64,000 nucleotides of DNA from the NCBI RefSeq assembly GCF_900188025.1, contig NZ_FZNO01000009.1, forward strand, positions 62,001 through 126,000, read 5' to 3'. Each line of letters opens with the position of its first letter. Position 1 is the stretch's first letter. Source of the stretch: Blastococcus mobilis (GTDB lineage Bacteria > Actinomycetota > Actinomycetes > Mycobacteriales > Geodermatophilaceae). The translations under genes were made by a program, and so were the position numbers. Below, in pieces: positions 8,342-19,506 of this stretch. Below the pieces are notes generated by a model that was not told where the DNA came from, did not search any database, and saw only the letters and a list, made by a program, of their open reading frames with translations.

Positions 8342-8354
8342 TAGGGTGCCGCTG
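8342..8354 (+). promoter_or_regulatory. -10 box of the nuo operon, leaderless layout
   Basis: TAGGGT (8342-8347) is followed by 7 nt and then the nuoA ATG at 8355, so transcription should begin at or next to the start codon. An imperfect inverted repeat (GCGTTCC ... GGAACGT, 8304-8330) lies just upstream and might bind a regulator. Confidence 0.55.
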
Positions 8355-8717
8355 ATGCTCTCGAACTACGTCCCGATCGTCGGGCTCTTCGCCCTGGCCG
8401 CGGCGTTCGCGCTGTTCTCGGTCACCGCGGCGCCCTTCATCGGTCCGCGCCGCTACAACCGGGCCAAGCTCGAGGCCTACGAGTGCGGGATCGAGCCGGT
8501 CGACCAGCCGCTCACCGGCGGTCGCTTCCCGGTCAAGTACTACCTGACGGCGATGCTCTTCATCGTCTTCGACATCGAGATCGTCTTCCTCTACCCGTGG
8601 GCCGTGCACAACGAGGCGCTGGGCGTCTTCGGGCTGGTCGAGATGGTCGTCTTCATCGTCACCGTGTTCATCGCCTACGCCTACGTCTGGCGTCGCGGCG
8701 GGCTCGAGTGGGACTGA
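8355..8717 (+). CDS. nuoA: NADH-quinone oxidoreductase subunit A
   Basis: This small membrane subunit of complex I has 120 residues, normal for the family. There are three hydrophobic helices (about residues 5-28, 62-83 and 90-110), with the diagnostic loop YECGIEPVD and the segment FPVKYYLTAMLFIVFDIEIVFLYPW. The start at 8355 is preferred to a GTG at 8346 because the -10 box TAGGGT would then be 7 nt upstream. First gene of the 14-gene nuo operon. Confidence 0.95.
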   Translation: MLSNYVPIVGLFALAAAFALFSVTAAPFIGPRRYNRAKLEAYECGIEPVDQPLTGGRFPVKYYLTAMLFIVFDIEIVFLYPWAVHNEALGVFGLVEMVVFIVTVFIAYAYVWRRGGLEWD

Positions 8718-8744
8718 CGGCAGTGACAGGGGTGGAGCACTGAC

Positions 8745-9413
8745 ATGGGACTCGAGGAGAAGCTGCCGAGCGGCGTCCTGCTGACCAGCGTGGAGAAGCT
8801 GGTCAACTGGACCCGCAAGTCGTCGCTGTGGCCGGCCACGTTCGGCCTGGCCTGCTGCGCCATCGAGATGATGGCGTCGGGCGCCGGCCGCTACGACCTG
8901 GCCCGCTTCGGCATGGAGGTCTTCCGGGCCTCCCCGCGGCAGGCGGACCTGATGATCGTCGCGGGCCGGGTCAGTCAGAAGATGGCCCCGGTCCTGCGCC
9001 AGATCTACGACCAGATGCCCGAACCGCGCTGGGTGCTCGCCATGGGGGTCTGCGCCAGCTCCGGCGGCATGTTCAACAACTACGCGATCGTCCAGGGCGT
9101 CGACCACGTCGTCCCGGTCGACATGTACCTGCCCGGCTGCCCGCCGCGGCCGGAGATGCTGATGGACGCCATCCTCAAGCTGCACCACAAGATCCAGCAC
9201 GAGCCGCTCGGCGAGAAGCGCGCCCGTCAGCTGGAGCGGGCCCGCGAGGAGGGGACGGCGAAGGAGCTGCACGTCGAGATGCCGTCGACCGTGCGTGTCG
9301 ACAAGTCCGCCCGTCGCGCCTACGAGGAGGCCGCCGCGGAAGGTCGCACCGGGCAGTTCGGCATCGAGCAGCGGGGCGGCAATGCCGTGCTGCTGCCGGG
9401 TGAGCGGCGATGA
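8745..9413 (+). CDS. nuoB: NADH-quinone oxidoreductase subunit B (N2 cluster)
   Basis: This subunit holds the terminal 4Fe-4S cluster N2 next to the quinone site. In 222 residues the four ligands are C37 and C38 (GLACCAIEM), C103 (MGVCASSGG) and C132 (YLPGCPPRP). About 50 charged residues follow the conserved core, a tail longer than in E. coli. It overlaps nuoC by 4 nt. Confidence 0.96.
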   Translation: MGLEEKLPSGVLLTSVEKLVNWTRKSSLWPATFGLACCAIEMMASGAGRYDLARFGMEVFRASPRQADLMIVAGRVSQKMAPVLRQIYDQMPEPRWVLAMGVCASSGGMFNNYAIVQGVDHVVPVDMYLPGCPPRPEMLMDAILKLHHKIQHEPLGEKRARQLERAREEGTAKELHVEMPSTVRVDKSARRAYEEAAAEGRTGQFGIEQRGGNAVLLPGERR

Positions 9414-10159
9414 GCAACGACGGCGGCGAGGTCGTCCCCGGCCGCGAGGAGGCCGGCTACGACGCCAGCACGGCGCGGAGCGGCGGCTTCCGGAAGGGCG
9501 CCTTCGGCGTCAGCGGCAGCGGTGACACCTCCGGCTTCGGCGGCCTGGTCCGGGTCGAGCCCGGCGGTGCGGTGGCCCTGCACTCGACGGACCGCCCCTA
9601 TGGCGGCTACTTCGACGAGGTCACCGACGCCCTGATCGAGGCGGTCGGGGAGGCCACGTTCGCCGCCGCCGTGTACCGGGTCCTGGTCGACCGCGGCGAG
9701 ATCACCTACTTCGTCGCCCGTGAGCACCTGTTGACCCTGGTCCAGGCGCTGCGTGACGACGACGCCCTGCGCTTCGAGCTGTGCAGCAGCGTCTCCGGCG
9801 TCGACTACCTCGACAGCGGCGGTCCGGTGGCCACGCCCGACCGTCCGCGCCTGCACGTCGTCTACCACCTGACCTCGATGACCTACCGGCGTCGCATCCG
9901 GCTGGAGGTGGCCGTCACGGCCGAGGACGCGCACGTCCCGTCGGTCACCGGCATCTACCCGACGGCGGACTGGCACGAGCGCGAGACCTGGGACATGTTC
10001 GGCATCGTCTTCGACGGCCACCCGGCGCTCACCCGGATCCTCATGCCCGACGACTGGGACGGGCACCCGCAGCGCAAGGACTACCCCCTCGGCGGCGTCC
10101 CCGTGGAGTACCACGGCGCAACCATTCCCCCGCCCGACACCCGGAGGGCGTACCGGTGA
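9410..10159 (+). CDS. nuoC: NADH-quinone oxidoreductase subunit C
   Basis: This is the 30-kDa subunit of the peripheral arm, 249 residues. The C-terminal signature is [16 protein letters not shown] with [19 protein letters not shown]. About 60 N-terminal residues are glycine- and serine-rich, beyond the usual core. It is separate from nuoD (not a CD fusion). Its last codons (DTRRAYR) and flanking bases are repeated just before nuoD. Confidence 0.95.
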   Translation: MSNDGGEVVPGREEAGYDASTARSGGFRKGAFGVSGSGDTSGFGGLVRVEPGGAVALHSTDRPYGGYFDEVTDALIEAVGEATFAAAVYRVLVDRGEITYFVAREHLLTLVQALRDDDALRFELCSSVSGVDYLDSGGPVATPDRPRLHVVYHLTSMTYRRRIRLEVAVTAEDAHVPSVTGIYPTADWHERETWDMFGIVFDGHPALTRILMPDDWDGHPQRKDYPLGGVPVEYHGATIPPPDTRRAYR

Positions 10160-10239
10160 GCCGGGACCTGACGTCGGTCGGTCGACAGCCGCTCCCGCCC
10201 GCCCACCCGTTGCCCGGCACCCGGAGGGCGTACCGATGA
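10156..10239 (+). other. 27-codon bridging mini-ORF between nuoC and nuoD
   Basis: The GTG at 10156 overlaps the nuoC TGA (GTGA), and its own TGA overlaps the nuoD ATG (ATGA at 10236). The peptide ends PGTRRAYR, echoing the nuoC end DTRRAYR, because about 22 bp (CACCCGGAGGGCGTACCG then A/GTGAGC) occur at both ends. Probably a duplication that keeps ribosomes flowing. There is no evidence that the peptide itself matters. Confidence 0.4.
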
Positions 10240-11564
10240 GCACCATCTACAACGAGGCCGACCCGTACGCCGGCTCCCGCGAGACCACCGAGGGCCGCGT
10301 CTACACGGTCACGGGCGGGGACTGGGACCTCACCTTCGCCGACCCGCACGGCGAGGAACGCCTCGTCGTGAACATGGGGCCGCAGCACCCGTCCACGCAC
10401 GGCGTCCTCCGGCTGATCCTCGACCTCGAGGGCGAGACGGTGACCAAGGCGCGGGTGACCATCGGCTACCTGCACACGGGCATCGAGAAGAACACCGAGT
10501 ACCGCAACTGGACGCAGGGCACGACCTTCGTGACCCGCATGGACTACCTGGCCCCGCTGTACAACGAGGCCGCCTACTGCATGGCGGTCGAGAAGCTGCT
10601 GGGCATCGAGATCCCGCAGCGCGCGGCCACCATCCGGGTGCTGGTCATGGAGATCAACCGGATCGCCTCGCACCTCGTGGGCCTGGCGACCGGCGGCATG
10701 GAGCTGGGCGCGCTGACCGCGATGACGAACGGGTTCCGCGAGCGGGAGATGTGCCTGGACCTGCTCGAGGAGATCACCGGCCTGCGGATGAACCACGCCT
10801 ACATCCGTCCCGGCGGGCTGGCCCAGGACCTCCCCGAGGGCGCGGTCGAGCACATCCGCGAGTTCCTGGCGGTCATGCCGAAGCGGGTGGCCGACTACCA
10901 CCGGATGCTCACCGGACAGCCGATCTGGCAGCGGCGGCTCAAGGACGTCGGCTACCTCGACGTGACCGGCTGCCTCGCGCTCGGCGTCACGGGCCCGGTG
11001 CTGCGGTCGGCGGGCCTGCCCTGGGACCTGCGCAAGACCGAGCCCTACCTCGGCTACGAGACCTACGACTTCGAGGTGCCCACCGCCGACACCGCCGACG
11101 CCTGGGGCCGCTACCTGGTCCGGATGGCCGAGATCAACGAGTCGCTCAAGCTGATCGCGCAGGCCCTCGACCGGCTCGAGCCGGGCCCGGTCATGGTCGA
11201 GGACCGCAAGATCGCCTGGCCGGCGCAGCTGTCCCTGGGCGCCGACGGCATGGGCAACTCCCTCGACCACGTCCGCCACATCATGGGCCAGTCGATGGAG
11301 GCCCTGATCCACCACTTCAAGCTGGTCACCGAGGGATTCCGGGTCCCCGCCGGCCAGGTCTACGTGCCGATCGAGTCACCCCGCGGTGAGCTCGGCTACC
11401 ACGTGGTCAGCGACGGCAGCACCCGTCCGTGGCGCGTCCACGTACGGGACCCAAGTTTCGTGAACTTGCAGGCCACGGCAGCGATGAGTGAGGGCGGCAT
11501 GATCGCCGACGTCATCGCGGCCATCGCGTCGATCGACCCCGTCATGGGGGGAGTGGACAGATGA
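10236..11564 (+). CDS. nuoD: NADH-quinone oxidoreductase subunit D
   Basis: This is the 49-kDa subunit, 442 residues, lining the quinone pocket with NuoB. It shows the hallmark [15 protein letters not shown], then [26 protein letters not shown], and the C-terminal [16 protein letters not shown] and [14 protein letters not shown]. The quinone-binding His and Tyr would be in the first motif and in the DYLAP region. The start overlaps the stop of the preceding mini-ORF and has GGAGGG upstream. Confidence 0.97.
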   Translation: MSTIYNEADPYAGSRETTEGRVYTVTGGDWDLTFADPHGEERLVVNMGPQHPSTHGVLRLILDLEGETVTKARVTIGYLHTGIEKNTEYRNWTQGTTFVTRMDYLAPLYNEAAYCMAVEKLLGIEIPQRAATIRVLVMEINRIASHLVGLATGGMELGALTAMTNGFREREMCLDLLEEITGLRMNHAYIRPGGLAQDLPEGAVEHIREFLAVMPKRVADYHRMLTGQPIWQRRLKDVGYLDVTGCLALGVTGPVLRSAGLPWDLRKTEPYLGYETYDFEVPTADTADAWGRYLVRMAEINESLKLIAQALDRLEPGPVMVEDRKIAWPAQLSLGADGMGNSLDHVRHIMGQSMEALIHHFKLVTEGFRVPAGQVYVPIESPRGELGYHVVSDGSTRPWRVHVRDPSFVNLQATAAMSEGGMIADVIAAIASIDPVMGGVDR

Positions 11565-12613
11565 GCGCGCTTCCTGGATCGCCCGAGGGTGTGGCGACGA
11601 CCGGCCTCGTCGACACGCCGGTGGACTCCTCCCCGGAGACCCTCGCCGAGCTGCCGCCGCTGACCGAGCAGACCCGCCTCGAGGCGCGGGAGATCATCGC
11701 CCGCTACCCGGTGGCCCGATCGGCGCTGCTGCCGATGCTGCACCTGGTCCAGTCGGTGCAGGGCTACGTCTCGCCCGAGGGCGTCGCTCTCTGCGCCGAG
11801 GAGCTGGGCCTGACCAAGGCCGAGGTGGGCGCGGTCGCGACCTTCTACACGATGTACAAGCGCCGTCCCACCGGCCGCCACCTGGTCAGCGTCTGCACCA
11901 ACACGCTGTGCAGCGTCCTCGGCGGACAGCGGATCATGGACGCGCTCAGCTCCGATCTCGGCGTCCACCACGACGAGACGACGGCCGACGGCTCGATCAC
12001 CCTCGAGCACGCCGAGTGCCTGGCCGCCTGTGACTACGCGCCGGTCGTCACCGTCGACTACGAGTTCTACGACCAGCAGGACGTCGAGAGCGCCCGTGCG
12101 CTCGTGGCGGCCCTGCGCCGCGGCGAGAAGCCGGCGCCCACCCGCGGCGCTCCCCTCACCGACTTCAAGGGCATCTCCCGCCAGCTCGCCGGCTTCTCCC
12201 AGCACGGCGACGACGCCGCCGCCCGCGCCGCGGTCGACGCGCCGGCTGCGCTCGGGCCGACCCTCGCGGGCCTCCGGCTCGCGGAGGAGCGCGGGGAGTC
12301 CGCGCCGGCGATGCGGCGTCCCGCCGCGCCGGCACCGGACGCCGAGGAACCGGCGGCCACCGTCGCACCGTCCGGCCGGACGGGGGAGAGCCCGGGCAAG
12401 GAGGCGGCCGACGCGCGCGTCGCCGCCGCGGACACCCCGGCCGAGAAGGCCGGTGCCGCCGGCTCCCACCCCGACGCTCCCGAGCCCGCCCGGCGGCGGC
12501 TGCCCGACGGGCGCGAAGGCACCGACACACCTGCGGGGCAGGAGCCGGGCACGTCCGGCCAGGGCCCTGCTGCCGGGTCGCCCAGCCCGAATCCACCCCT
12601 TGGGAAGGCCTGA
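11561..12613 (+). CDS. nuoE: NADH-quinone oxidoreductase subunit E with a long C-terminal tail
   Basis: This is the 24-kDa 2Fe-2S (N1a) subunit. The ligands fall in [13 protein letters not shown] and [11 protein letters not shown]. At 350 residues it is roughly twice the E. coli length. The conserved part ends around residue 215, and the rest is Ala/Pro/Glu/Gly-rich and probably disordered. The GTGGACAGATGAGC junction gives a 4-nt overlap with nuoD. The tail also occurs to varying length in actinobacterial homologues. Confidence 0.93.
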   Translation: MSALPGSPEGVATTGLVDTPVDSSPETLAELPPLTEQTRLEAREIIARYPVARSALLPMLHLVQSVQGYVSPEGVALCAEELGLTKAEVGAVATFYTMYKRRPTGRHLVSVCTNTLCSVLGGQRIMDALSSDLGVHHDETTADGSITLEHAECLAACDYAPVVTVDYEFYDQQDVESARALVAALRRGEKPAPTRGAPLTDFKGISRQLAGFSQHGDDAAARAAVDAPAALGPTLAGLRLAEERGESAPAMRRPAAPAPDAEEPAATVAPSGRTGESPGKEAADARVAAADTPAEKAGAAGSHPDAPEPARRRLPDGREGTDTPAGQEPGTSGQGPAAGSPSPNPPLGKA

Positions 12614-12618
12614 TCCCC

Positions 12619-13947
12619 ATGCCTCTCACCCCTGTCCTCACCACCCGGTGGGGCGCCGACCAGTCCTGGCGGCTGGCCACGTACGAGCGGCTCGACGGCT
12701 ACTCGGCGCTGCGCACCGCGCTGTCGATGACGCCGGAGGAGCTGGTCGCCCTGGTCAAGGACTCCGGCCTGCGCGGCCGGGGCGGCGCGGGCTTCCCGAC
12801 GGGCATGAAGTGGAGCTTCATCCCGCAGCCCAAGCCTGGGGAGACGCCGACCGGCCCGGCGGCGATGCCCAAGTACCTGGTCGTCAACGCCGACGAGGGG
12901 GAGCCGGGCACCTGCAAGGACCTGCCGCTGATGATGGCCGACCCGCACTCGCTCATCGAGGGCGTGATCATCTCGGCCTACGCGATCCGCTCGCACCTGG
13001 CGGTCATCTACGTGCGCGGGGAGGCCGTGCACGCCCACCGCCGGCTGATGTCCGCCGTCGAGGAGGCCTACGCCGCGGGCTACCTCGGGACCGACATCCT
13101 CGGCACCGGCTACGACCTCGAACTGATCGTGCACGCCGGCGCGGGCGCCTACATCTGCGGCGAGGAGACCGCGCTGCTCGACTCGCTCGAGGGCTACCGC
13201 GGGCAGCCGCGTCTCAAGCCGCCGTTCCCCGCCGTCGCCGGCCTCTACGGCGCCCCGACGGTCATCAACAACGTCGAGACGCTGGCCAGCGTCCCGTTCG
13301 TCGTCCGCGGTGGCTCCGACTGGTTCAAGGAGTTCGGACCGGAGAAGTCGCCGGGCCCGAAGATCTACTCGCTGTCGGGTCGCGTCGTCCGGCCGGGCCA
13401 GTACGAGGCCCCGATGGGGACGACGATGCGCGAGCTGCTGGAGATGGCCGGCGGGGTCCGTCCCGGACACGAGCTCAAGTTCTGGACGCCGGGCGGGTCC
13501 TCGACGCCGTACTTCACCGCCGAACACCTCGACGTGCCGCTGGACTTCGACTCGGTGGCGGCCGCGGGCTCCATGCTCGGCACGACGGCGCTCATGGTGT
13601 TCGACGAGACCGACTCGATCGTCGAGGCCACCCTTCGGTTCACCGAGTTCTACGCCCACGAGAGCTGCGGGAAGTGCACCCCCTGTCGCGAGGGCACCTA
13701 CTGGCTGGTGCAGATCCTCGACCGGATCGCCCACGGCCGGGGCACCGCCCAGGACCTCGACCTGCTGGTCGACACCTGCGACAACATCCTCGGCCGCTCG
13801 TTCTGCGCCCTCGGCGACGGCGCCACCAGCTGCATCTCCAGCTCGCTGAAGTACTTCAAGGACGACTACGTCGCCCTGCTGCCGCCCGAGGAGCAGGCCC
13901 GGCTCGGTCGCAGCCTCCGCATCGAGCCCGTCGGAGTCGCCTCGTGA
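12619..13947 (+). CDS. nuoF: NADH-quinone oxidoreductase subunit F (FMN, NADH site, N3)
   Basis: This is the NADH-oxidising subunit, 442 residues. It has the NADH/FMN loop [40 protein letters not shown] and the N3 4Fe-4S motif [13 protein letters not shown], with the fourth cysteine in the SFCALGDG segment. It begins 5 nt after nuoE and overlaps nuoG by GTGA. Confidence 0.97.
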   Translation: MPLTPVLTTRWGADQSWRLATYERLDGYSALRTALSMTPEELVALVKDSGLRGRGGAGFPTGMKWSFIPQPKPGETPTGPAAMPKYLVVNADEGEPGTCKDLPLMMADPHSLIEGVIISAYAIRSHLAVIYVRGEAVHAHRRLMSAVEEAYAAGYLGTDILGTGYDLELIVHAGAGAYICGEETALLDSLEGYRGQPRLKPPFPAVAGLYGAPTVINNVETLASVPFVVRGGSDWFKEFGPEKSPGPKIYSLSGRVVRPGQYEAPMGTTMRELLEMAGGVRPGHELKFWTPGGSSTPYFTAEHLDVPLDFDSVAAAGSMLGTTALMVFDETDSIVEATLRFTEFYAHESCGKCTPCREGTYWLVQILDRIAHGRGTAQDLDLLVDTCDNILGRSFCALGDGATSCISSSLKYFKDDYVALLPPEEQARLGRSLRIEPVGVAS

Positions 13948-16466
13948 CGATCACTCCCGCCGCGCCGCAGCCCGCTCCCGCGGTTCCGCCCGGCGCCCCC
14001 GGTCCGCACACCCCGCCGGACGCCGTGCACTGCACCATCGACGGCTTCGACGTCGCCGTCCCCAAGGGGACGCTGATCATCCGCGCGGCCGAGCAGGTCG
14101 GGGTCTTCATCCCGCGGTTCTGCGACCACCCGTTGCTGGAGCCGGTCGGCGCCTGCCGGCAGTGCCTGGTGGAGGTGGAGGGGCAGCGCAAGCCGGTGGC
14201 CTCCTGCACCATGCCGGTCACCGAGGGCATGGAGGTCCACACGCAGCTGACCAGCCCGGTCGCCGACAAGGCCCAGCAGGGCACGATGGAGCTGCTGCTG
14301 ATCAACCACCCGCTCGACTGCCCGACGTGTGACAAGGGCGGCGAGTGCCCGCTGCAGAACCAGGCGATGAGCAACGGCCGCACCGAGAGCCGGTTCGTCG
14401 ACGAGAAGCGGACCTATTCCAAGCCGTTGCCGATCAGCAGCCAGGTGCTGCTCGACCGCGAGCGCTGCGTGCTCTGCGCCCGCTGCACCCGCTTCTCCCA
14501 GCAGGTGGCCGGCGACCCGTTCATCGAGCTGTTCGAGCGCGGTGCGCTGGAGCAGGTCGCCATCTACGAGGACGAGCCGTTCGAGTCCTACTTCTCGGGC
14601 AACACCACCCAGATCTGCCCGGTCGGTGCGCTGACCAGCGCGCAGTACCGCTTCCGGGCCCGCCCCTTCGACCTGCGCAGCGAGGCCAGCGTCTGCGAGC
14701 ACTGCGCGTCGGGTTGTGCGATGCGCACCGACTACCGGCGTGGCAAGGTCACCCGCCGGCAGGCCGGGGACGACCCGGCGGTCAACGAGGAGTGGACCTG
14801 TGACAAGGGGCGCTACGCGTTCCGCTACGTCACTGCCAATCAGCGGCTGACCACGCCCCTGGTCCGGCGGGACGGCGAGCTGCAGCCGGCCTCCTGGCCC
14901 GAGGCCTGGGCCGCCGCGGCGGCGGGACTCCTGCAGGCCCGTGAGGACGGCGGGGTCGGCGTCCTGCCCGGCGGCCGGTTGACCGTCGAGGACGCCTATG
15001 CCTACGCGAAGTTCGCGCGCCTGGCGCTGGGCACCAACGACATCGACGCCCGCGCCCGCGCCCACTCGGCCGAGGAGCTCGCGTTCCTGGCCGCGACCGT
15101 TGCCGGCACCGGCCCGGGGCGTGGCGGGGTCACCTACGACGAGCTCGGGAAGGCCCCCGCGGTGCTGCTCGCCGGCTTCGAGCCGGAGGAGGAGTCGCCG
15201 ATCGTCTTCCTGCGGCTGCGCCGGGCCGTGCGCACGAAGAACCTCCCGGTCTTCGACCTCGCGCCGTTCGCCACGCGGGCCGCCGAGAAGCTGCAGGCCA
15301 CCGTCCTCACCACGCTGCCCGGCGCGGAGGCGCAGTCGCTGCGCGCGCTCGCCGACGGCACCTGGGGTGGTCCGGCGGTCGAGGCGCTGCGTCTGCCGGG
15401 TGCCGTCGTGCTGGCCGGCGAGCGGCTGGCCGAGGTTCCCGGGGCGTTCTCCGCCCTCATCGCCCTCTCGCGGGCCACCGGGGCGCGGGTCGCCTGGGTG
15501 CCCCGCAGGGCGGGGGAGCGCGGGGCCGTCGAGGCCGGCGCGCTGCCGAACCTGCTCCCGGGTGGGCGCAGCGTCGGCGACGGGACCGCACGGGCCGAGG
15601 TGGCCGCGCTGTGGGGGGCCGGCGCCGAGCTGCCGGCGGGGCCCGGGCGCGACCTCACCGGCATCCTGACCGCCGTCCGGGACGGGAAGCTCCCCGGACT
15701 GCTCGTCGGCGGCGTCGACCCCGGCGACCTGCCCGACCCGGCACTGGCCGAGACAGCCCTGGCGAGCGCCTCGTTCGTGGTCAGCCTGGAGATGTTCCCG
15801 ACGACCGTCACCCAGTGGGCCGACGTCGTCCTCCCGGTCGCCGCCGCCCCCGAGAAGGCCGGCAGCTACCTGGACTGGGAGGGCCGTGCGCGGTTCTTCG
15901 ACGCGACCCTGCACGGCAGCGGACAGCTGACGGACGGACGGGTGCTGCAGGGCCTGGCCGACGAGATGGACGTCGACCTGCGGCTGCCCACCCCCGAGGC
16001 GGCACGGGCGGAGCTCGCCGCCCTGGGTGCGGTCCGCCGCCCGGCCGAGGGCCACGCGATCCAGAGGGCGATCCAGGTGCAGGGCCTCGACGTGCCACCC
16101 CAGCCCGCGCCGTCCCTCCGCGCCGGCGAGGCCGTGCTGGCCTCCTGGCGGCAGTTGCTCGACGTCGGGACGCTGCAGCGGGACGAGCCCGAGCTCGCGG
16201 GCACGGCCCGGCCGCCGGTGGTCCGCATCGGCGCCGGCACCGCCGGTGCGCTCGGCATCGTCGAGGGAGACCGGGTCACCGTCAGCGGACCGACGGGATC
16301 GGTGAGCCTGCCGGTGCGGATCACGCCCATGCCCGACCAGGTGGTGTGGCTCCCCATGAGATCACCGGGCAGCGACGTCCGCTCCGACCTCGGCACCGGC
16401 CCCGGTGGCGTCGTGCGCCTGACCGTGTCCCCCGCCCTTGCCGCCCCGACGGGAGGCGCGCTGTGA
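13944..16466 (+). CDS. nuoG: NADH-quinone oxidoreductase subunit G
   Basis: This is the large iron-sulfur subunit, 840 residues from GTG 13944. After a proline-rich 25-residue lead come the 2Fe-2S ligands ([26 protein letters not shown]), the His-Cys N5 site ([18 protein letters not shown]) and the N4 site ([11 protein letters not shown] ... TQICPVGAL). An additional CEHCASGC ... WTCDKG set corresponds to the N7 site of E. coli and Thermus. The rest is the molybdopterin-oxidoreductase-like domain without an obvious cofactor role. Translation is coupled to nuoF and nuoH. Confidence 0.96.
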   Translation: MTITPAAPQPAPAVPPGAPGPHTPPDAVHCTIDGFDVAVPKGTLIIRAAEQVGVFIPRFCDHPLLEPVGACRQCLVEVEGQRKPVASCTMPVTEGMEVHTQLTSPVADKAQQGTMELLLINHPLDCPTCDKGGECPLQNQAMSNGRTESRFVDEKRTYSKPLPISSQVLLDRERCVLCARCTRFSQQVAGDPFIELFERGALEQVAIYEDEPFESYFSGNTTQICPVGALTSAQYRFRARPFDLRSEASVCEHCASGCAMRTDYRRGKVTRRQAGDDPAVNEEWTCDKGRYAFRYVTANQRLTTPLVRRDGELQPASWPEAWAAAAAGLLQAREDGGVGVLPGGRLTVEDAYAYAKFARLALGTNDIDARARAHSAEELAFLAATVAGTGPGRGGVTYDELGKAPAVLLAGFEPEEESPIVFLRLRRAVRTKNLPVFDLAPFATRAAEKLQATVLTTLPGAEAQSLRALADGTWGGPAVEALRLPGAVVLAGERLAEVPGAFSALIALSRATGARVAWVPRRAGERGAVEAGALPNLLPGGRSVGDGTARAEVAALWGAGAELPAGPGRDLTGILTAVRDGKLPGLLVGGVDPGDLPDPALAETALASASFVVSLEMFPTTVTQWADVVLPVAAAPEKAGSYLDWEGRARFFDATLHGSGQLTDGRVLQGLADEMDVDLRLPTPEAARAELAALGAVRRPAEGHAIQRAIQVQGLDVPPQPAPSLRAGEAVLASWRQLLDVGTLQRDEPELAGTARPPVVRIGAGTAGALGIVEGDRVTVSGPTGSVSLPVRITPMPDQVVWLPMRSPGSDVRSDLGTGPGGVVRLTVSPALAAPTGGAL

Positions 16467-17962
16467 TGTTCCTGGCCAGCCCCGACCAGCCGACGCTCGA
16501 GGACTTCGGGCACGACGTCTGGTGGATCGTGCTGATCAAGATCGTCGGCATCTTCGCCGTGCTGGTCTTCATGACGCTGTTCGCGATCGTGTTCGAGCGC
16601 AAGGTCGTCGCCCGCATGCAGCAGCGGATCGGCCCCAACCGGGTCGGCCCCCGCGGCTACCTGCAGAGCCTGGCCGACGGGCTGAAGCTGGCGTTCAAGG
16701 AAGACATCATGCCGGCGCTGGCCGACAAGCCGGTCTACTTCCTGGCGCCGGTCATCGCCACCATCCCGGCGTTCCTCGCCTTCTCGGTCATCCCGCTGGG
16801 ACCGACGGTCAGCATCTTCGGCGAGCGCACCCCGCTGCAGCTCACCGACGCCCCCATCGGCGTCCTCATCGTCCTCGCCTGTTCCGCGATGGGCGTGTAC
16901 GGCATCGTGCTGGCCGGCTGGGCCTCCGGCTCGACCTATCCGCTGCTGGGCGGGCTGCGCAGCGCCGCGCAGATGGTCAGCTACGAGATCGCGATGGGCC
17001 TGTCGATCGTCGCGGTCTTCCTCTACGCCGGCACGATGTCGACGTCGGAGATCGTGGCCGCCCAGGCGGACGGCAACCAGCTGTCCTTCTTCGGCTGGGA
17101 GTTCACCGGTCCGAGCTGGTACGCGATCCTGCTGCCGGTCTCGTTCGTCATCTACGTCATCGCCGTCGTCGGCGAGACCAATCGTGCGCCCTTCGACCTC
17201 CCCGAGGCCGAGAGCGAACTCGTCGGCGGCTTCCACACCGAGTACTCGTCGCTGAAGTTCGCGCTGTTCTTCCTGGCCGAGTACGTCAACATGGTGACCG
17301 TCTCGGCGCTCGCCGCGACCCTGTTCCTCGGTGGGTGGCGGGCCCCGTGGCCGATCTCCATCTGGGACGGCGCCAACACCGGCTGGTGGCCGCTGCTCTG
17401 GTTCTTCCTCAAGGTGGTCGTTGCGCTGTTCGTGTTCATCTGGCTGCGCGGCACGCTGCCCCGACTCCGCTACGACCAGTTCATGCGCTTCGGGTGGAAG
17501 GTGCTCGTTCCCACCGCGCTGCTGTGGATCCTCGTCGTCGCCACCATGCGCACCGTCTCCCGCGAGGCCGAGCTGTCCACCGGCGAGGTCGCCCTCTACG
17601 TCGGCGTGCCGCTGGCGGCGGTCGTCCTCGGCGGCCTGCTCATCGCCAGCCGGGCGGCCAACCGGGACACCCGGCTCATGGCCGAGCAGGCCTCGGCCGG
17701 CGCGGTCCACGCCACGGATCCGGAACCCGACATCCTGCCCCCGGCCGGCCCGCGGCGCCGGATCACCGGCGGCCCCAGCCGTGCCGAGGGCGGCTTCCCG
17801 GTGCCGCCGATGGACCTGAAGGTGCCGCCGTCGCCGCGGCTGCGGCGCCAGCAGGTGAGTACCGACGGCACGGTCGTCGGAACCGGACGACGGGGCGCGA
17901 CCAGCACCGTTCTGGACCCCGCGACCGCCCCGAACACCACCAAGGAGAACGGTGATGTCTGA
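16466..17962 (+). CDS. nuoH: NADH-quinone oxidoreductase subunit H with C-terminal extension
   Basis: This membrane subunit completes the quinone cavity. The core has about eight helices and the motifs [30 protein letters not shown] and [19 protein letters not shown] followed by [17 protein letters not shown]. It has 498 residues, well above the 325 of E. coli. The last 85 or so are hydrophilic and proline/arginine-rich and would face the cytoplasm. Its ATG shares one base with the nuoG stop. Confidence 0.96.
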   Translation: MFLASPDQPTLEDFGHDVWWIVLIKIVGIFAVLVFMTLFAIVFERKVVARMQQRIGPNRVGPRGYLQSLADGLKLAFKEDIMPALADKPVYFLAPVIATIPAFLAFSVIPLGPTVSIFGERTPLQLTDAPIGVLIVLACSAMGVYGIVLAGWASGSTYPLLGGLRSAAQMVSYEIAMGLSIVAVFLYAGTMSTSEIVAAQADGNQLSFFGWEFTGPSWYAILLPVSFVIYVIAVVGETNRAPFDLPEAESELVGGFHTEYSSLKFALFFLAEYVNMVTVSALAATLFLGGWRAPWPISIWDGANTGWWPLLWFFLKVVVALFVFIWLRGTLPRLRYDQFMRFGWKVLVPTALLWILVVATMRTVSREAELSTGEVALYVGVPLAAVVLGGLLIASRAANRDTRLMAEQASAGAVHATDPEPDILPPAGPRRRITGGPSRAEGGFPVPPMDLKVPPSPRLRRQQVSTDGTVVGTGRRGATSTVLDPATAPNTTKENGDV

Positions 17963-18614
17963 GCGCAAGCCGGGCGAACAGGACATGGTCCGGCGTTCGC
18001 GCGGGGAGGTCGAGCGCTCCTCGGAGGGCGGCCGCAACCGTCCCGCCGTCCGGGACGGCCTGCTCCCCGCGCCCGCGCAGGGGTTCGGGGTCACCTTCGC
18101 GCAGATCTTCCGCAAGGTGACCACCGAGCAGTACCCGTTCGAGCCCAAGGTGACCAAGCCGCGCTACCACGGGCGGCACGTGCTGAACCGGCACCCGGAC
18201 GGCCTGGAGAAGTGCGTCGGCTGCGAGCTGTGCGCCTGGGCGTGCCCGGCCGACGCGATCTACGTCGAGGGCGGCGACAACACCGAGGACGCCCGCTTCT
18301 CACCCGGTGAGCGGTACGGCGCGGTCTACCAGATCAACTATCTGCGCTGCATCTTCTGCGGACTGTGCATCGAGGCCTGCCCGACCCGCTCGTTGACCAT
18401 GAGCAACGACTTCGAGCTCGCCGACGACAACCGTCGCGATCTGATCTACACCAAGGAGCAGCTGATGGCGCCGCTGCTGCCCGGCATGGAGGCCCCGCCG
18501 CACCCGATGCGGCTGGGCGACGACGAGAAGGACTACTACCTGCGCGTGCCCGGCTCGGCGCCGGCGGAGGCCGTCAGGGTGCGGGACGAGAGCACCGTGG
18601 GGGAGCGGGCATGA
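17955..18614 (+). CDS. nuoI: NADH-quinone oxidoreductase subunit I (2x 4Fe-4S)
   Basis: This ferredoxin-like subunit carries clusters N6a and N6b, with motifs [13 protein letters not shown] and [16 protein letters not shown]. It has 219 residues, with about 30 extra at the N-terminus. The ATG at 17955 is chosen over a GTG at 17952 because AAGGAG (17942-17947) is 7 nt away. It overlaps nuoH by 8 nt and nuoJ by 4 nt. Confidence 0.96.
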   Translation: MSERKPGEQDMVRRSRGEVERSSEGGRNRPAVRDGLLPAPAQGFGVTFAQIFRKVTTEQYPFEPKVTKPRYHGRHVLNRHPDGLEKCVGCELCAWACPADAIYVEGGDNTEDARFSPGERYGAVYQINYLRCIFCGLCIEACPTRSLTMSNDFELADDNRRDLIYTKEQLMAPLLPGMEAPPHPMRLGDDEKDYYLRVPGSAPAEAVRVRDESTVGERA

Positions 18615-19429
18615 CCGAGACCCTCAGCGGTGCCGAGACCGTCGTCTTCTGGGTGCTGGGCCCGATCGCGCTGGCCGGCGCACTGGGCATGGTGTTCAGC
18701 CGCAACGCGGTCCACTCCGCGCTGTGGCTGGTCAACACCATGCTGGCGCTGGGTGTGTTCTACGTCGTGCAGGAGGCGCCGTTCCTCGGCGCGGTGCAGA
18801 TCATCGTCTACACCGGCGCCATCATGATCCTGTTCCTGTTCGTCCTCATGCTCGTCGGCCGGGACTCCTCGGACTCCGTCGTGGAGACCCTCCGCGGGCA
18901 GCGGATCGCGGCCACCGTCCTGGGCGTCGGCTTCGCCGCCCTCGTCGGCGCGGGGATCGCCCGGGCCACGCGGGGCCTGACGGTCATCGGCCTGGAGGGC
19001 GCCCAGGGGGAGGCGGGCAACATCCCGGCGATCGCCGAGCGGCTGTTCACCGACTACCTGCTCGCCTTCGAGGTCACCAGCGCGCTGCTGATCACCGCGG
19101 CCGTGGGGGCCATGGTCCTGGCGCACATCGAGCGGGCGCCGGGGGCCCGGCAGACGCAGAAGGAGCTCTCGCGGGCCCGCTTCCTCACCTCGGACCGGCC
19201 GCAGACGCTGCCCGGGCCCGGCGTCTTCGCCCGCGCCAACTCGGTGGCCGTGCCGGCGATCCTGCCCGACGGCAGCCCGTCGGAGGCCAGCCTGGCGACC
19301 GGCATCGAGCCGCAGGAGCCCGACGAGATGCCCCGGCCCACCGGCCGGGAGCAGTTCGGCACGCCGGACGCGGCACTCGGCACCACCGAGGGCACGCCCA
19401 GCGCCATCCCCGGAGGGCGGGAGCAGTGA
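18611..19429 (+). CDS. nuoJ: NADH-quinone oxidoreductase subunit J
   Basis: This membrane subunit has 272 residues. Five hydrophobic helices fill about residues 10-165, with the motif [25 protein letters not shown] and [21 protein letters not shown] hydrophilic tail of about 95 residues follows, longer than in E. coli. It overlaps nuoI (ATGA) and hands over to a mini-ORF at its own stop. Confidence 0.95.
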   Translation: MTETLSGAETVVFWVLGPIALAGALGMVFSRNAVHSALWLVNTMLALGVFYVVQEAPFLGAVQIIVYTGAIMILFLFVLMLVGRDSSDSVVETLRGQRIAATVLGVGFAALVGAGIARATRGLTVIGLEGAQGEAGNIPAIAERLFTDYLLAFEVTSALLITAAVGAMVLAHIERAPGARQTQKELSRARFLTSDRPQTLPGPGVFARANSVAVPAILPDGSPSEASLATGIEPQEPDEMPRPTGREQFGTPDAALGTTEGTPSAIPGGREQ

Positions 19430-19506
19430 GCGAGCGTGCGAGCGAGCCCCGGGGCGGAGCACCCGGGCGCATGACGGCGGCGAGCGCCGGCGAGGAGATG
19501 TCATGA
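19426..19506 (+). other. 26-codon bridging mini-ORF between nuoJ and nuoK
   Basis: The GTG at 19426 overlaps the nuoJ TGA. The mini-ORF TGA at 19504 overlaps the nuoK ATG at 19503. The DNA starts GTGAGCGAGCGTGCGAGCGA, an AGCGAG-rich pattern also present in the mini-ORF at 52332. GAGGAG near its end serves as the nuoK ribosome site. Confidence 0.4.

Noticed and set aside
8346..8354. GTG at 8346 as the nuoA start
   Set aside because: It would overlap the TAGGGT -10 box; the ATG at 8355 has the 7-nt leaderless spacing.
10156..10239. GTG at 10156 as an extended nuoD start
   Set aside because: It is not in the nuoD frame; it ends at 10239 just inside nuoD.
18611..19429. NuoJ as a fusion with another protein because of its length
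   Set aside because: The extra C-terminal part is low-complexity and hydrophilic with no recognisable domain; tails occur on several nuo products here.
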